Assembly: GCA_036489315.1 (NCBI GenBank)
Contig: DASXFZ010000008.1
Coordinates: 1 to 56,846 of the forward strand
DNA length: 56,846 nucleotides
Reading direction: 5' to 3'
From: Candidatus Cybelea sp.
GTDB lineage: Bacteria > Vulcanimicrobiota > Vulcanimicrobiia > Vulcanimicrobiales > Vulcanimicrobiaceae
Below, piece after piece: positions 17,101 through 23,886 of this stretch. The position numbers and the translations under genes were made by a program. How positions within the stretch are numbered: the stretch's first letter is position 1; the number at the start of each line of letters is the position of its first letter. The notes beneath the pieces are model-generated. The model saw only the letters and a program-made list of their open reading frames with translations, searched no databases and was not told the origin of the DNA.

Positions 17101-17638
17101 GCAGATCGTGCCGCAAGCGCAGAGTTTGCAGCGCGATGTCTATCGAGAAAGCCTGGAGTACGAACGCTACATTGTCGGCTCATTTCAAGTGAAGATCCCC
17201 GTCTCCACCAGCGAGAAGATGCTGCCGGCTGAGGAGACAACGCTGGCCATCCTCAAGGCGCGGCTCGAGGCCATGCCCAAAACGGATCGCTGGTATCCGG
17301 TCCTGCTCCGCTACATCGGCCAGATCAGCCAGCGCGTACAAGGGCTGGGCGGCGACCCGCACAGCATCCCGCCGTCGCTTGGTGGTTACCGTCCCGATCA
17401 GCCGTCGGGCAGCCAAACCTGTGAAGAGTTCACCGGCAAGGTCTGCGAGGTTGAGTTCAACTGCTTCGGTGATTTCGTCGGCTTCGTGCTCAAGGATTGC
17501 TGCGAACGCCGCGTCTTCGAATGCCGCGAGCGAGACCTCGGCGAGCTGGTTCTCCGCGCGCTCAAGGAGCGGCTTAGCGTAACGGTTGCCGTCGCCGGCA
17601 AGGAGCGCAAACTTGTGCGCCTGATCGTTACGAGATAA
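14183..17638 (+). CDS. Large uncharacterised protein with N-terminal InlB/Listeria-Bacteroides repeat
   Basis: The 1151-residue product starts at GTG after GAGGAGGC. Residues 1-105 match one Listeria-Bacteroides (Flg_new) repeat: NGNG..GG.VP, LYWNTAPDGSGT and LTLYAVWG. No signal peptide or membrane span is visible. Residues about 190-380 have a layout like a gluzincin peptidase (helix AEVSEMLMLAQHKGWG, then GEGLSLFL and LFIYYLFHQLGFSI), but the HExxH motif is absent. Residues about 620-950 are beta-rich and contain CLVAQIAYNNAPI and SDQLAQRNLQV. The basic, proline-rich linker (RLRRAAPPPPPQEPK) leads to a helical C-terminal part with a six-cysteine cluster (17421-17550). Function unknown; it precedes a multicopper oxidase gene. 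Confidence 0.8.
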   Translation: MAHVIYNGNGSDGGQVPVDSNTYAAGNNVNVAGNDSTTAPHEQNDSNNNPENIVTGNLSRSGAVFLYWNTAPDGSGTNHGSPADSKFNFPNQTTDLTLYAVWGVTTGLTNGGVTTHYAFFYDENLGGPGGIEPARTNSVIGVCESDFAWLQAQFAGVDITKAMTLPIPTHVTAVGGGASWGPPLTLKPGSGDANSIRPLIVAEVSEMLMLAQHKGWGFSSGVGDEESCGEGLSLFLTVQFQLSHGLSGLFNTGSPVSWLDSSLPSGNPASTEFDGTTHYGARKDYVNSTLPFPGNGPGTGCSLLFIYYLFHQLGFSIPSIIAAAPGLDSSGNPIDGACLRGVYQNLTGDASDPFPYFASVLAAAFPPDQAASIPGPNTDDPWPLGVLSFVGSKNTWGQDEILDIINHGGAYPDGLYMALDGFSRNIVGATLPSAPSIAFGGTTAARSTQLPNIYFQSSNPKVPQQIVFAYDVKFAKPLGTFPSSGETPAAVTSSITVLGKSLSASTEFFFLAGADPYFTNVIADPSDPTKLTVPWLSEDLRVFTATPGASQFPVPGGPKFVENSAGLGDFDVDGAYTYVQALLQHLNQNYGDPGGVDPFLPGSNVIPQQQGEFTGDSSVTPFSFANFAFHNNYSFAIARVRLKGSQGSGGAAAGVKVFFRLWGTQTADTQWDPSSTYLSNNDGSGDPLWPLAPSDNHTIPFFATSAQPNFAASNDPEFKTGGFTNTGANNLTITIEQSDAQWAYFGCFLNVNDANAKVNNVPIPDALPGTHHCLVAQIAYNNAPIRTVGSSVPTPESSDQLAQRNLQVTTSDNPGPADAHRVPQTFDVRPSGAPPTSGPLAGRPDELMIVWGDVPPGSTARIYWPQVSSAEVIALASWMYGVHPLAAADPHTIEVKTFNGATYVPVPQGTGPGFAGLFTIDLPQTVKTGQEFNIVVRRIGKRLRRAAPPPPPQEPKIALARRKAAGRNIDLPEQIVPQAQSLQRDVYRESLEYERYIVGSFQVKIPVSTSEKMLPAEETTLAILKARLEAMPKTDRWYPVLLRYIGQISQRVQGLGGDPHSIPPSLGGYRPDQPSGSQTCEEFTGKVCEVEFNCFGDFVGFVLKDCCERRVFECRERDLGELVLRALKERLSVTVAVAGKERKLVRLIVTR

Positions 17639-17754
17639 GCGGGCGTTGCCGAAAAAACGCCAAATGAGGCTGGGCTGCCCGCGCTTCTTTTCAGAGTTAT
17701 GAAGGAAGCGCGGGCCCGTTTGCGCACTCTCCTACCTACGGAGGGTTTGGAGCC

Positions 17755-18900
17755 ATGCGCACTCTTTGTGTCAGCGTCTTCTTTTTGTTAGTCGTACTGG
17801 TGGGCAGTACGAGCGTCGAACGCGCCGTCGGTCAGGTGCGAACCTACTACATTGCCGCCGACGAGGTGACGTGGAACTACGCGCCGGCCGGCATCGACGA
17901 GGTTACCGGCAAGCCGCTCGACGCGATGGAGCGCCCGTACGCGGTGCAAGACTCGCACCACATCGGCAGCAGCTACCGCAAGGCGATCTATCGGGAATAT
18001 ACCGACGCCACGTTCACGACGCAAAAGCAGCGTCCGGCCGGCGATGCGTATCTCGGCTTTGTCGGGCCGATCATCCACGCCGAAGTCGGCGACACGATTC
18101 ACGTCGTCTTCAAGAACAACGCCTCGCGCCCGTACAGCATTCACCCGCACGGCGTCTTCTACGAGAAGAACGCTGAAGGCATGGCATACAACGACGGCAG
18201 CTCGTCGACCGACAAAATGAGCGGCGCGGTCGCGCCGGGCCGGACGTACACCTACGTGTGGCAGGTTCCCGAACGCGCCGGGCCCGGTCCCAACGACCCG
18301 AGTTCAATCGTTTGGCTCTACCACTCGCACGTCAACGAGCAGAAGGACGTCGATAGCGGTTTAGTCGGTGCGATCGTCGTGACCGCGCGCGGCATGGCCA
18401 AACCGGACGGCACGCCCAAGGACGTCGATCGCGAAGTCGTAGCGGTCTACCACATCGTCAACGAAAATCAGAGCTGGTACTTCATGAATAACGTCGCGAC
18501 GTACACGCCGAAACTAAAGAAACCGCAGCGAGCCGAGTCGATCCCGCTCGACTCCAACGGGGCCTTCACCCTCAACGGCAGCGGCTTCGTCGACGGCAAC
18601 TTCAAGTTTTCGATCAACGGCTACATCTATGCAAACGGCCCGAAGATCACGATGAAGCAGGGCGAGCGCGTGCGCTGGTACGTGGTCGACATCGGCAACG
18701 GCTTCGATTTCCACACGCCGCACTGGCACGGCAACACCGTGCTATGGAATAAGCAGAGAACCGACGTGCTCGCGTTGATGCCCGCGCAGATGCTGACCGT
18801 CGACATGGTTCCCGACGATCCCGGGACCTGGCTCTTCCACTGTCACGTCGCCGACCACATGGACGGCGGCATGAGCGCCTTCTATCAGGTAATTCCGTAA
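17755..18900 (+). CDS. Two-domain multicopper oxidase (exported)
   Basis: The 381-residue protein has a signal peptide (MRTLCVSVFFLLVVLVGSTS) and two cupredoxin domains. Copper motifs are HPHGVF (His about 130), YHSH in domain 1, HTPHWHGN in domain 2 (about 319-325), and the C-terminal HCHVADHMDGGM, where Cys363, His368 and Met373 would form the type 1 site. Domain 1 lacks the type 1 cysteine, so this is a small-laccase or ceruloplasmin-like two-domain oxidase that should work as a trimer. It oxidises a phenolic or metal substrate (for example Fe(II) or Mn(II)) in the periplasm or outside. The start has GGAGGG-type sequence upstream. Confidence 0.92.
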   Translation: MRTLCVSVFFLLVVLVGSTSVERAVGQVRTYYIAADEVTWNYAPAGIDEVTGKPLDAMERPYAVQDSHHIGSSYRKAIYREYTDATFTTQKQRPAGDAYLGFVGPIIHAEVGDTIHVVFKNNASRPYSIHPHGVFYEKNAEGMAYNDGSSSTDKMSGAVAPGRTYTYVWQVPERAGPGPNDPSSIVWLYHSHVNEQKDVDSGLVGAIVVTARGMAKPDGTPKDVDREVVAVYHIVNENQSWYFMNNVATYTPKLKKPQRAESIPLDSNGAFTLNGSGFVDGNFKFSINGYIYANGPKITMKQGERVRWYVVDIGNGFDFHTPHWHGNTVLWNKQRTDVLALMPAQMLTVDMVPDDPGTWLFHCHVADHMDGGMSAFYQVIP

Positions 18901-19148
18901 GTCGGCGGCTCGACGGCTTCGCGCGTCAGACGCACGAGTTCGGAGGCGAGTCTCTCGAGCGCATCCGGACGAGGCCGCGGCACTTTCTTTTCGCGGCAGG
19001 TTAGGACGACGAGCATTCGCGCATCGGGCATGCTGATCGGACGTTTGCGGCGAGCGTAGGCCGTCGCGATCTCGCGCAAAGGCATCCAGACGCTTTCGGC
19101 GAGCGTTGTCAACGCGCCAAAACGCGGCTGACGGCGCTTAAAGCGGCG
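18885..19148 (-). CDS. Small hypothetical protein
   Basis: This 87-residue frame (ATG at 19148) overlaps the end of the upstream exported-protein gene by 11 bases and the convergent oxidase gene by 16. The product is basic, with MLVVLTCREKKVPRPRPDALERLASELVRL near the C-terminus. It resembles no family I recognise. The overlap with the preceding gene suggests translational coupling, but it could be a non-coding frame. Confidence 0.35.
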   Translation of the reverse strand, partial: RRFKRRQPRFGALTTLAESVWMPLREIATAYARRKRPISMPDARMLVVLTCREKKVPRPRPDALERLASELVRLTREAVEPPTYGIT

Positions 19149-19743
19149 CATTGAACGCATAGTTCTTGAAGGCCGCATCGGCCGAAAGCGAGAGGTGTGG
19201 TTCATCGATATCGGCGGTGAGCGTCTGCGGCAGCAGAAACCCGTTTACCATCGCCGGCGTGATCTTCATGTGAATGCGTGTCCCGTTCGTGTAGTTGGCC
19301 TCTATCGTGCGCGTGCAGGCCTGTGGGCCTAGTCCCACAGTCGCGTCTTGCAGGGTTGGGTCGTCGATTGCGTGCAGCGAGTACATCGTCATGCCGTCGT
19401 GGGTTCCGGCGACTGCGTAGGTATAGTGTTGCGGCCATAAGAGCGGATCGATCATCGAAAGATCCATGCCGCTCGGTGGTTTAGGAATGAACCAAGGCGT
19501 CTTCGTAAAGGAGACCTTATAACTTTGCCCAGGGGTGTACTCGCCGGTTCCTGACATGTTAAAACGCAGCCACGGAAAATGGTGCATGCGCATGGCGACG
19601 TCCATGTCGAAGGTATAACCGGGCGGTACGTTCTCCGGCTCGAGCGCGATCGGCGCCGGCGTTGCCGCAGCCGCCCGCGCACAAGGGCACAGGAGTCCGG
19701 CAAGAGCAAGTCCTGCGGAGAACTTCCGAGCCGCCCAACTCAT
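19138..19743 (-). CDS. Exported protein of unknown function
   Basis: The product has 201 residues from the ATG at 19743; a TTG at 19764 is less likely. The N-terminus is a signal peptide (ARKFSAGLALAGLLCPCARA, cleavage near AAAA). The mature domain is beta-rich (YTFDMDVAMRMHHFPWLRFN, GEYTPGQSYKVSF, THDGMTMYSLHAI, GTRIHMKITPAMVNGFLLPQTL). The layout recalls LolA/LppX-type lipid-binding half-barrels. No catalytic motif was seen. It diverges from the gene at 19796 and may be co-transcribed with the small frame downstream. Confidence 0.7.
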   Translation of the reverse strand: MSWAARKFSAGLALAGLLCPCARAAAATPAPIALEPENVPPGYTFDMDVAMRMHHFPWLRFNMSGTGEYTPGQSYKVSFTKTPWFIPKPPSGMDLSMIDPLLWPQHYTYAVAGTHDGMTMYSLHAIDDPTLQDATVGLGPQACTRTIEANYTNGTRIHMKITPAMVNGFLLPQTLTADIDEPHLSLSADAAFKNYAFNAPL

Positions 19744-19795
19744 ACCAGCGAGTGTACCCCCCAAGGATTAAAATTCCACAAACGAACGGAGCCTC

Positions 19796-20296
19796 ATGCC
19801 AACAACGAGAGTGCCGCTGCCGACTCTGCTTTCGTACGCGCTGGTCGCCTTTACGATCGAGTTCGATAACGAGGCGGAGCGCCGCGCTGCTCACCGCAGC
19901 TCGCGGCATGGCGGCAACCGCAAGAGCCCCTGGCTCGTCTCGCTGGCGATGTATTCCAACTGTATGCGCTTGGTCGACCAGCAGGGGATATCCGCCGCCG
20001 ACCTCGTCCGCGGCGCACGCACGGCCCCGCATCTTTCGGGAATGCAGCGCTGGGGTTACCTCGTCGTCGATCCCGCTACGAAGCACGTTCGCGCAACGTC
20101 GGCCGGGATGCGGGCCCGTGCCGTTTGGAAGCCGCTCTTTGCAACCGTCGAAGCGCGCTGGGCGCAGCGCTTCGGTCAAGAGCTGCTTGGCGAACTTCGC
20201 AGGGCGTTGGTCGACGCGATAGCCCAGCTCGAAATCCCTCGACTCCGGGCCCTTTTGGCGCGGCTTCGATTCATCGCTATTTCACAACGATGTTGA
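19796..20296 (+). CDS. Winged-helix (MarR-like) protein
   Basis: The 166-residue product resembles a family of MarR-type winged-helix proteins. It has an N-terminal helix (LLSYALVAFTIEFDNEAE), then SPWLVSLAMYSNCMRLVD, a helix-turn-helix-like segment (GISAADLVRGARTAPHLSGM), a wing (QRWGYLVVDPATKHVRATSAGMRAR) and a long C-terminal helix (PLFATVEARWAQRFGQELLGEL). It is likely a cytosolic regulator; whether it binds DNA is not shown. It has a purine-rich CGGAG site before the ATG. The 3' end overlaps the convergent YceI gene by 20 bases. Confidence 0.75.
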   Translation: MPTTRVPLPTLLSYALVAFTIEFDNEAERRAAHRSSRHGGNRKSPWLVSLAMYSNCMRLVDQQGISAADLVRGARTAPHLSGMQRWGYLVVDPATKHVRATSAGMRARAVWKPLFATVEARWAQRFGQELLGELRRALVDAIAQLEIPRLRALLARLRFIAISQRC

Positions 20297-20819
20297 GCGT
20301 AACGTCGGCGCTGTTGCCGATCGTCGGATCGAGTTGCGTGCGCGCCATGCCAAACGCGTGGCGGTCGATCTCCCCTTCCGCGCGGTATGCGGGTTGCGCC
20401 GCCGTTCCGGTCGCCGTGACGTTGAGTTGTTCGGGTTGAGTGACGCCGTGGATCGTCAGGTTGCCGTCCATCTCGAACGTCGTCAGCGTCTTGGGCACGA
20501 TGCGGGTGCTGACGAACGTCCAGTTCGGAAACTTCGACGAGTCGAAGAAATCCGGCGACATCAGCGAGCGGTCGCGATCGGGCGCGTCGGTTTTGATGCG
20601 AGTCGCATCGAGCACCGCGGTCGCGCTCACGGGGATGATTGAGCCGGTGTCGAGCGTAACGCTGCCGCGCAGGATCGGCACCGTGCCCACGACCCGCTCG
20701 ACCCAGATGTGCGCGACGCTGAACTGCGCGCTCGACTTGGCCGTATCGATCTCGCGACCCACCGGGGCCGCGCCAACGAGAGCCGCCGAGAGAAGAAGCG
20801 CGCAAAGATAGTTTCTCAT
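20277..20819 (-). CDS. YceI family periplasmic protein
   Basis: The 180-residue protein has a signal peptide (MRNYLCALLLSAALVGAAP) and the YceI lipocalin-like fold: SSAQFSVAHIWVERVVGTV, GSVTLDTG, SLMSPDFFDSSKFPNWTFVS, GNLTIHGVTQP and EGEIDRHAFGMA are characteristic. YceI proteins bind long polyisoprenoid or amphiphilic molecules in the periplasm. The gene follows the heme-barrel gene with only one base between stop and start, so the two form an operon. Length is normal for the family. Confidence 0.93.
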   Translation of the reverse strand: MRNYLCALLLSAALVGAAPVGREIDTAKSSAQFSVAHIWVERVVGTVPILRGSVTLDTGSIIPVSATAVLDATRIKTDAPDRDRSLMSPDFFDSSKFPNWTFVSTRIVPKTLTTFEMDGNLTIHGVTQPEQLNVTATGTAAQPAYRAEGEIDRHAFGMARTQLDPTIGNSADVTLNIVVK

Positions 20820-20820
20820 C

Positions 20821-21954
20821 TCAATATGCCACCGTGAACTGAATATTCATAGTATTGCTGGTACTCGGCGAGGTCGAAAGCACGTCTTCGATCGTCAAGC
20901 GCGTGTTCTCCGTCGGTCCGTATCCAGCGAGGATCACGCCGTCGCGCGTAAAGCCGTTGGTCGGATCGTTCGTTCCCTCGTACCGCGCCTCGAGGAAGAG
21001 CCGGTCGTTAAACGCGTAGCGCAGTTGTTCGAACCCACCGCTCATGTGGCATCCTCCGACGAGCGTGCCGACGGTGGGCGGATCGGTTGCGCAGTTCGAG
21101 TCGTTGCCCTCGATCAGCACGGCTTCGCTCGAGAAGCGCGTCCATTGTCCGTACGTAAAGCCGAACAGCGTGCGATTGAAACGATCAAACGGCCCCAACG
21201 GCGTGGGGCGCAGACCGTCATAGTTCAGGACGCTCAGCGTAAACGGGCCCATCGCGTCCTGAAGGTACACTTCTGTATCGGTGCCCGTTGGCGCGAGCCC
21301 GCTCTGCCGGTCGTAACCCGGCCCCGCGAAGAGCTGCAGATTTAGGCCGTGCAGCGCGTCGCCGACGGAGACCCTCGCGCCCAGCTTCGTATCGAAGAAG
21401 GTGAACGGATTCGGGCCCACGGTCTGCTCGTACGGCGTATAACTTTGATATGTGTCGCGAAAAGTCTCCGGATCGACGGGCAGCGGCAGCGTGAACTGTC
21501 CGCCTTGTACGAGCACCGGAATCTTTGCGTTCCAGGGATTGGCGCGATCGCTGATCCACGCGTCGCGCAGCAGCCCGGGTTCGCCGCCGTCGACGAGGTA
21601 CTGCTCGACGAAATAGTTCGCGCGCGAGCCGATCGTCGCCGACGAAAACGCCTCGACCTCGTCGACGATCGCCTTCGGCAGGCCGGCGCCGTCGGGGCCC
21701 TCGCCCTGGTTCTCGCTCGAGTCGACGAAGTTCACTTTCAGCGAAAGCGGGATCGCCCGGCCCGACGAGACGCCGGGAAAGCGCTCGCCATTGGCTAGAA
21801 ACGCCGCGCCGAACTCGTTGAGATGCGGAAGGACGCTATGGCACTTTTCGCACGTCACGCCGTACTGGTGCGCAAAGAGCGGTATGGCTTCTGCGGCGGA
21901 CGGAAAGCCCGCGATCAGCGCGGGTATAAGCAAGGCAACCGGCCACTTAAGCAT
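20821..21954 (-). CDS. Outer-membrane beta-barrel-like protein with N-terminal heme c motif
   Basis: The 377-residue product has a signal peptide (MLKWPVALLIPALIAGFPSAAEA), then a single c-type heme motif in GVTCEKCHSVLPHLNEFG, just after the cleavage site. The rest is rich in amphipathic strands (FFDTKLGARVSVGDAL, RLFLEARYEG, NTRLTIEDVL) and ends with an aromatic residue (IQFTVAY), as in outer-membrane barrels. It resembles conserved proteins from Acidobacteria-like diderms that begin FARKYGTSCATCH. A role in electron transfer across the outer membrane or in oxygen-linked respiration is an inference. It is first in an operon with YceI, and a metal-box-like palindrome lies just upstream. Confidence 0.82.
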   Translation of the reverse strand: MLKWPVALLIPALIAGFPSAAEAIPLFAHQYGVTCEKCHSVLPHLNEFGAAFLANGERFPGVSSGRAIPLSLKVNFVDSSENQGEGPDGAGLPKAIVDEVEAFSSATIGSRANYFVEQYLVDGGEPGLLRDAWISDRANPWNAKIPVLVQGGQFTLPLPVDPETFRDTYQSYTPYEQTVGPNPFTFFDTKLGARVSVGDALHGLNLQLFAGPGYDRQSGLAPTGTDTEVYLQDAMGPFTLSVLNYDGLRPTPLGPFDRFNRTLFGFTYGQWTRFSSEAVLIEGNDSNCATDPPTVGTLVGGCHMSGGFEQLRYAFNDRLFLEARYEGTNDPTNGFTRDGVILAGYGPTENTRLTIEDVLSTSPSTSNTMNIQFTVAY

Positions 21955-21968
21955 GCCTCACTTGATAC

Positions 21969-21982
21969 TTAGGCAAACCTAA
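21969..21982 (-). promoter_or_regulatory. Metal-regulator-like palindrome upstream of heme-barrel gene
   Basis: TTAGGCAAACCTAA is a perfect 5-bp inverted repeat (TTAGG/CCTAA) around four bases, 14 bases before the start codon. DtxR/IdeR/MntR-type iron or manganese regulators use TTAGG...CCTAA half-sites, though DtxR sites have a longer centre. Related TTAGG- and CCTAA-like pieces occur nearby (CCTAAATCC, GGCCTAAG). Function is inferred from pattern only. Confidence 0.45.
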
Positions 21983-22035
21983 ATCACCTGCTGGCCCTTC
22001 CTAAATCCTCTGCTTGGGTGGCCTAAGAGCGCGGA

Positions 22036-22050
22036 CCGCCTTTTAGGCGG
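22036..22050 (+). other. Small hairpin in the leader of the DMT gene
   Basis: CCGCC-TTTTA-GGCGG is a perfect 5-bp stem with a 5-base loop, 25 bases before the ATG at 22076. It may be part of the 5' leader of the membrane protein gene or of the divergent control region. No known riboswitch matches it. Confidence 0.3.
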
Positions 22051-22075
22051 CGGCCTCTCCGGGAACCAAGCGCCC

Positions 22076-22432
22076 ATGCCTGCATTCCTTGCCCGGTATC
22101 CCGTTATCGCGACCGTGATCTTGTTGACGTTCTCGAATCTCTTCATGACCATCGCCTGGTACGGGCACTTGAAGAACACGAAAAGCCCGCTCGTTCTCGC
22201 GATTGCAGCGAGCTGGGGTATTGCATTGCTCGAATACTGCTTTCAGGTTCCGGCGAATCGAATCGGTTACGGCGCCCTGACGCTGACTCAGTTGAAGATA
22301 CTGCAGGAGGTAGTCACGCTGATCGTCTTTACCGTCTTCGCGATCGTCGTTTTCGGCCAGATCCCGAAGTGGAACTACGCCGTCAGCTACCTGTTCATCA
22401 TCGGCGCAGTATACTTCGCGTTTAAGGGCTAG
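22076..22432 (+). CDS. DMT family protein (DUF486)
   Basis: The product has 118 residues with four hydrophobic segments: VIATVILLTFSNLFMTIAWYG, LVLAIAASWGIALLEYCFQVPA, LKILQEVVTLIVFTVFAIVVF and YAVSYLFIIGAVYFAFKG. The segment EYCFQVPANRIGYGALTLTQLKILQE is the DUF486 signature. These are small inner-membrane proteins of the drug/metabolite transporter fold, with transport role unproven. The gene diverges from the heme-barrel operon, and the shared 120-base region holds the metal-box-like palindrome. Confidence 0.92.
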   Translation: MPAFLARYPVIATVILLTFSNLFMTIAWYGHLKNTKSPLVLAIAASWGIALLEYCFQVPANRIGYGALTLTQLKILQEVVTLIVFTVFAIVVFGQIPKWNYAVSYLFIIGAVYFAFKG

Positions 22433-22517
22433 CTTGGCCGCGCGGCTCTTTTTTGCGCGACGGGCGCGCCCGGCAAAGCAAGAGGAGGCTCCCCCTAGGG
22501 CGGCATAGTGCGAGTCA

Positions 22518-23873
22518 ATGAATCGTCTTTATTCAGCACGCCTTGCGGTGCTGCTGGCGTTCACATTCCCGCTCGCGGCATGCTCGGGCGGCCTCCCGTA
22601 CATGCAAAACGGCAACCCGCTGCACCACCTCACCGGAACAGGTGCCGGCAAGATTACCCACGTCGTCTACATCGTGCAAGAGAACCGCAGCTTCGACGAC
22701 CTGTTCCACGGTTATCCGGGTGCCGATACCGTCGACAGCGGCGCCATCTCCACCGGTGAGAAGATCAAGCTGCGCCCGGTGCCGCTGAGCGATCAGTACG
22801 TGATCGACCACTCGGCCGACGCGATGTTCGCCGCCTGCAACGCGCCCAAGGGCGAACTGCCGGGCACGCACTGCCGGATGAATGGCTTCAACAACGAAGA
22901 GAGTTTCGGCGGTCCATTTCTTTACCCGGAGTACGCCTACGTGCCTCGCAGAGACTCGCAGCCCTACTTCGATATGGCGCACGAAGGCGTTTTGGCCGAC
23001 CGGATGTTCCAATCGCAGCTTGATGAGAGCTTCGTCGCGCACCAGTACATCATCGCCGCGCAGGCCGCCTGGAGCGTCGACCTGCCCTACAGCAAGTGGG
23101 GCTGCGGCGGCGGCCGTTATAACAAGGTTGCGACGATCACGATCGATCGCAACCCCAACGGGACGCCGCAGCCGCCCTGTTTCGAATATCAGACGCTCGG
23201 CGACGAGCTCGATGCTGCGCACCTCTCGTGGCGCTTCTACGCGAGCAGTTACGGCAGTGAGTCGAGCGGAAGCGGCGGAGTCTGGTCGAGTTATCAGGCC
23301 GTCGCACACATCTATCGCGGCCCCGATTGGAAGAAGAACGTCATCTCCCCGAACTGGAAATTCCTCACCGACGTTCGCGCCGGCAAGCTCGCGAACTTTA
23401 CCTGGATAACGCCGGTCTGCGACGACTCCGACCACGTAAACTGCCCCGGCGGCTACGGGCCGTCGTGGGTCGCAGCGTTGGTGAACGCCGTCGGTCAGAG
23501 TAAATTCTGGAACTCTACCGCGATCTTCATTCAGTGGGACGACTGGGGCGGCTTGTACGATCACGTCGCGCCCGCCCACCTCGATCGCGACAGTTTGGGC
23601 TTTCGTGTTCCGCTGATCGTGATGTCGCCGTACGCCAAACAGGGCTTCGTGTCGCACGTGCCCTACGAAACCGCGAGCGTCTTGCGCTTCGCCGAGGATC
23701 TTTACGGCCTTGGGCAGCTCGCTCCGGCCGATCGGCGCGCAGCCTCTCCGGCCGCCGACTGCTTTGATTTCAACGCCAGCCCGCGCAAATTCGTGAAGAT
23801 TGCGGCGCCATTGCCGCCGAAGTTCTTCATGGATCGGTCGGGCGACACCGATTTCGCACCCGATTACGAATAA
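22518..23873 (+). CDS. Phosphoesterase family lipoprotein (acid phosphatase / phospholipase C-like)
   Basis: The product has 451 residues with a lipoprotein signal (LLAFTFPLAAC). It belongs to the PF04185-type phosphoesterases: HVVYIVQENRSFDDLFHGYPG at about residue 50 gives the metal-binding Glu-Asn, and WDDWGGLYDHVAP at about residue 340 is the second conserved block. FRVPLIVMSPYAKQGFVSH also matches the family. It should hydrolyse phosphate esters (acid phosphatase or phospholipase C) at the cell surface. A paralogue is at 27853-29187 on the other strand. The next gene starts 13 bases after its stop. Confidence 0.92.
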   Translation: MNRLYSARLAVLLAFTFPLAACSGGLPYMQNGNPLHHLTGTGAGKITHVVYIVQENRSFDDLFHGYPGADTVDSGAISTGEKIKLRPVPLSDQYVIDHSADAMFAACNAPKGELPGTHCRMNGFNNEESFGGPFLYPEYAYVPRRDSQPYFDMAHEGVLADRMFQSQLDESFVAHQYIIAAQAAWSVDLPYSKWGCGGGRYNKVATITIDRNPNGTPQPPCFEYQTLGDELDAAHLSWRFYASSYGSESSGSGGVWSSYQAVAHIYRGPDWKKNVISPNWKFLTDVRAGKLANFTWITPVCDDSDHVNCPGGYGPSWVAALVNAVGQSKFWNSTAIFIQWDDWGGLYDHVAPAHLDRDSLGFRVPLIVMSPYAKQGFVSHVPYETASVLRFAEDLYGLGQLAPADRRAASPAADCFDFNASPRKFVKIAAPLPPKFFMDRSGDTDFAPDYE

Positions 23874-23886
23874 GAATGGAGGTCCC

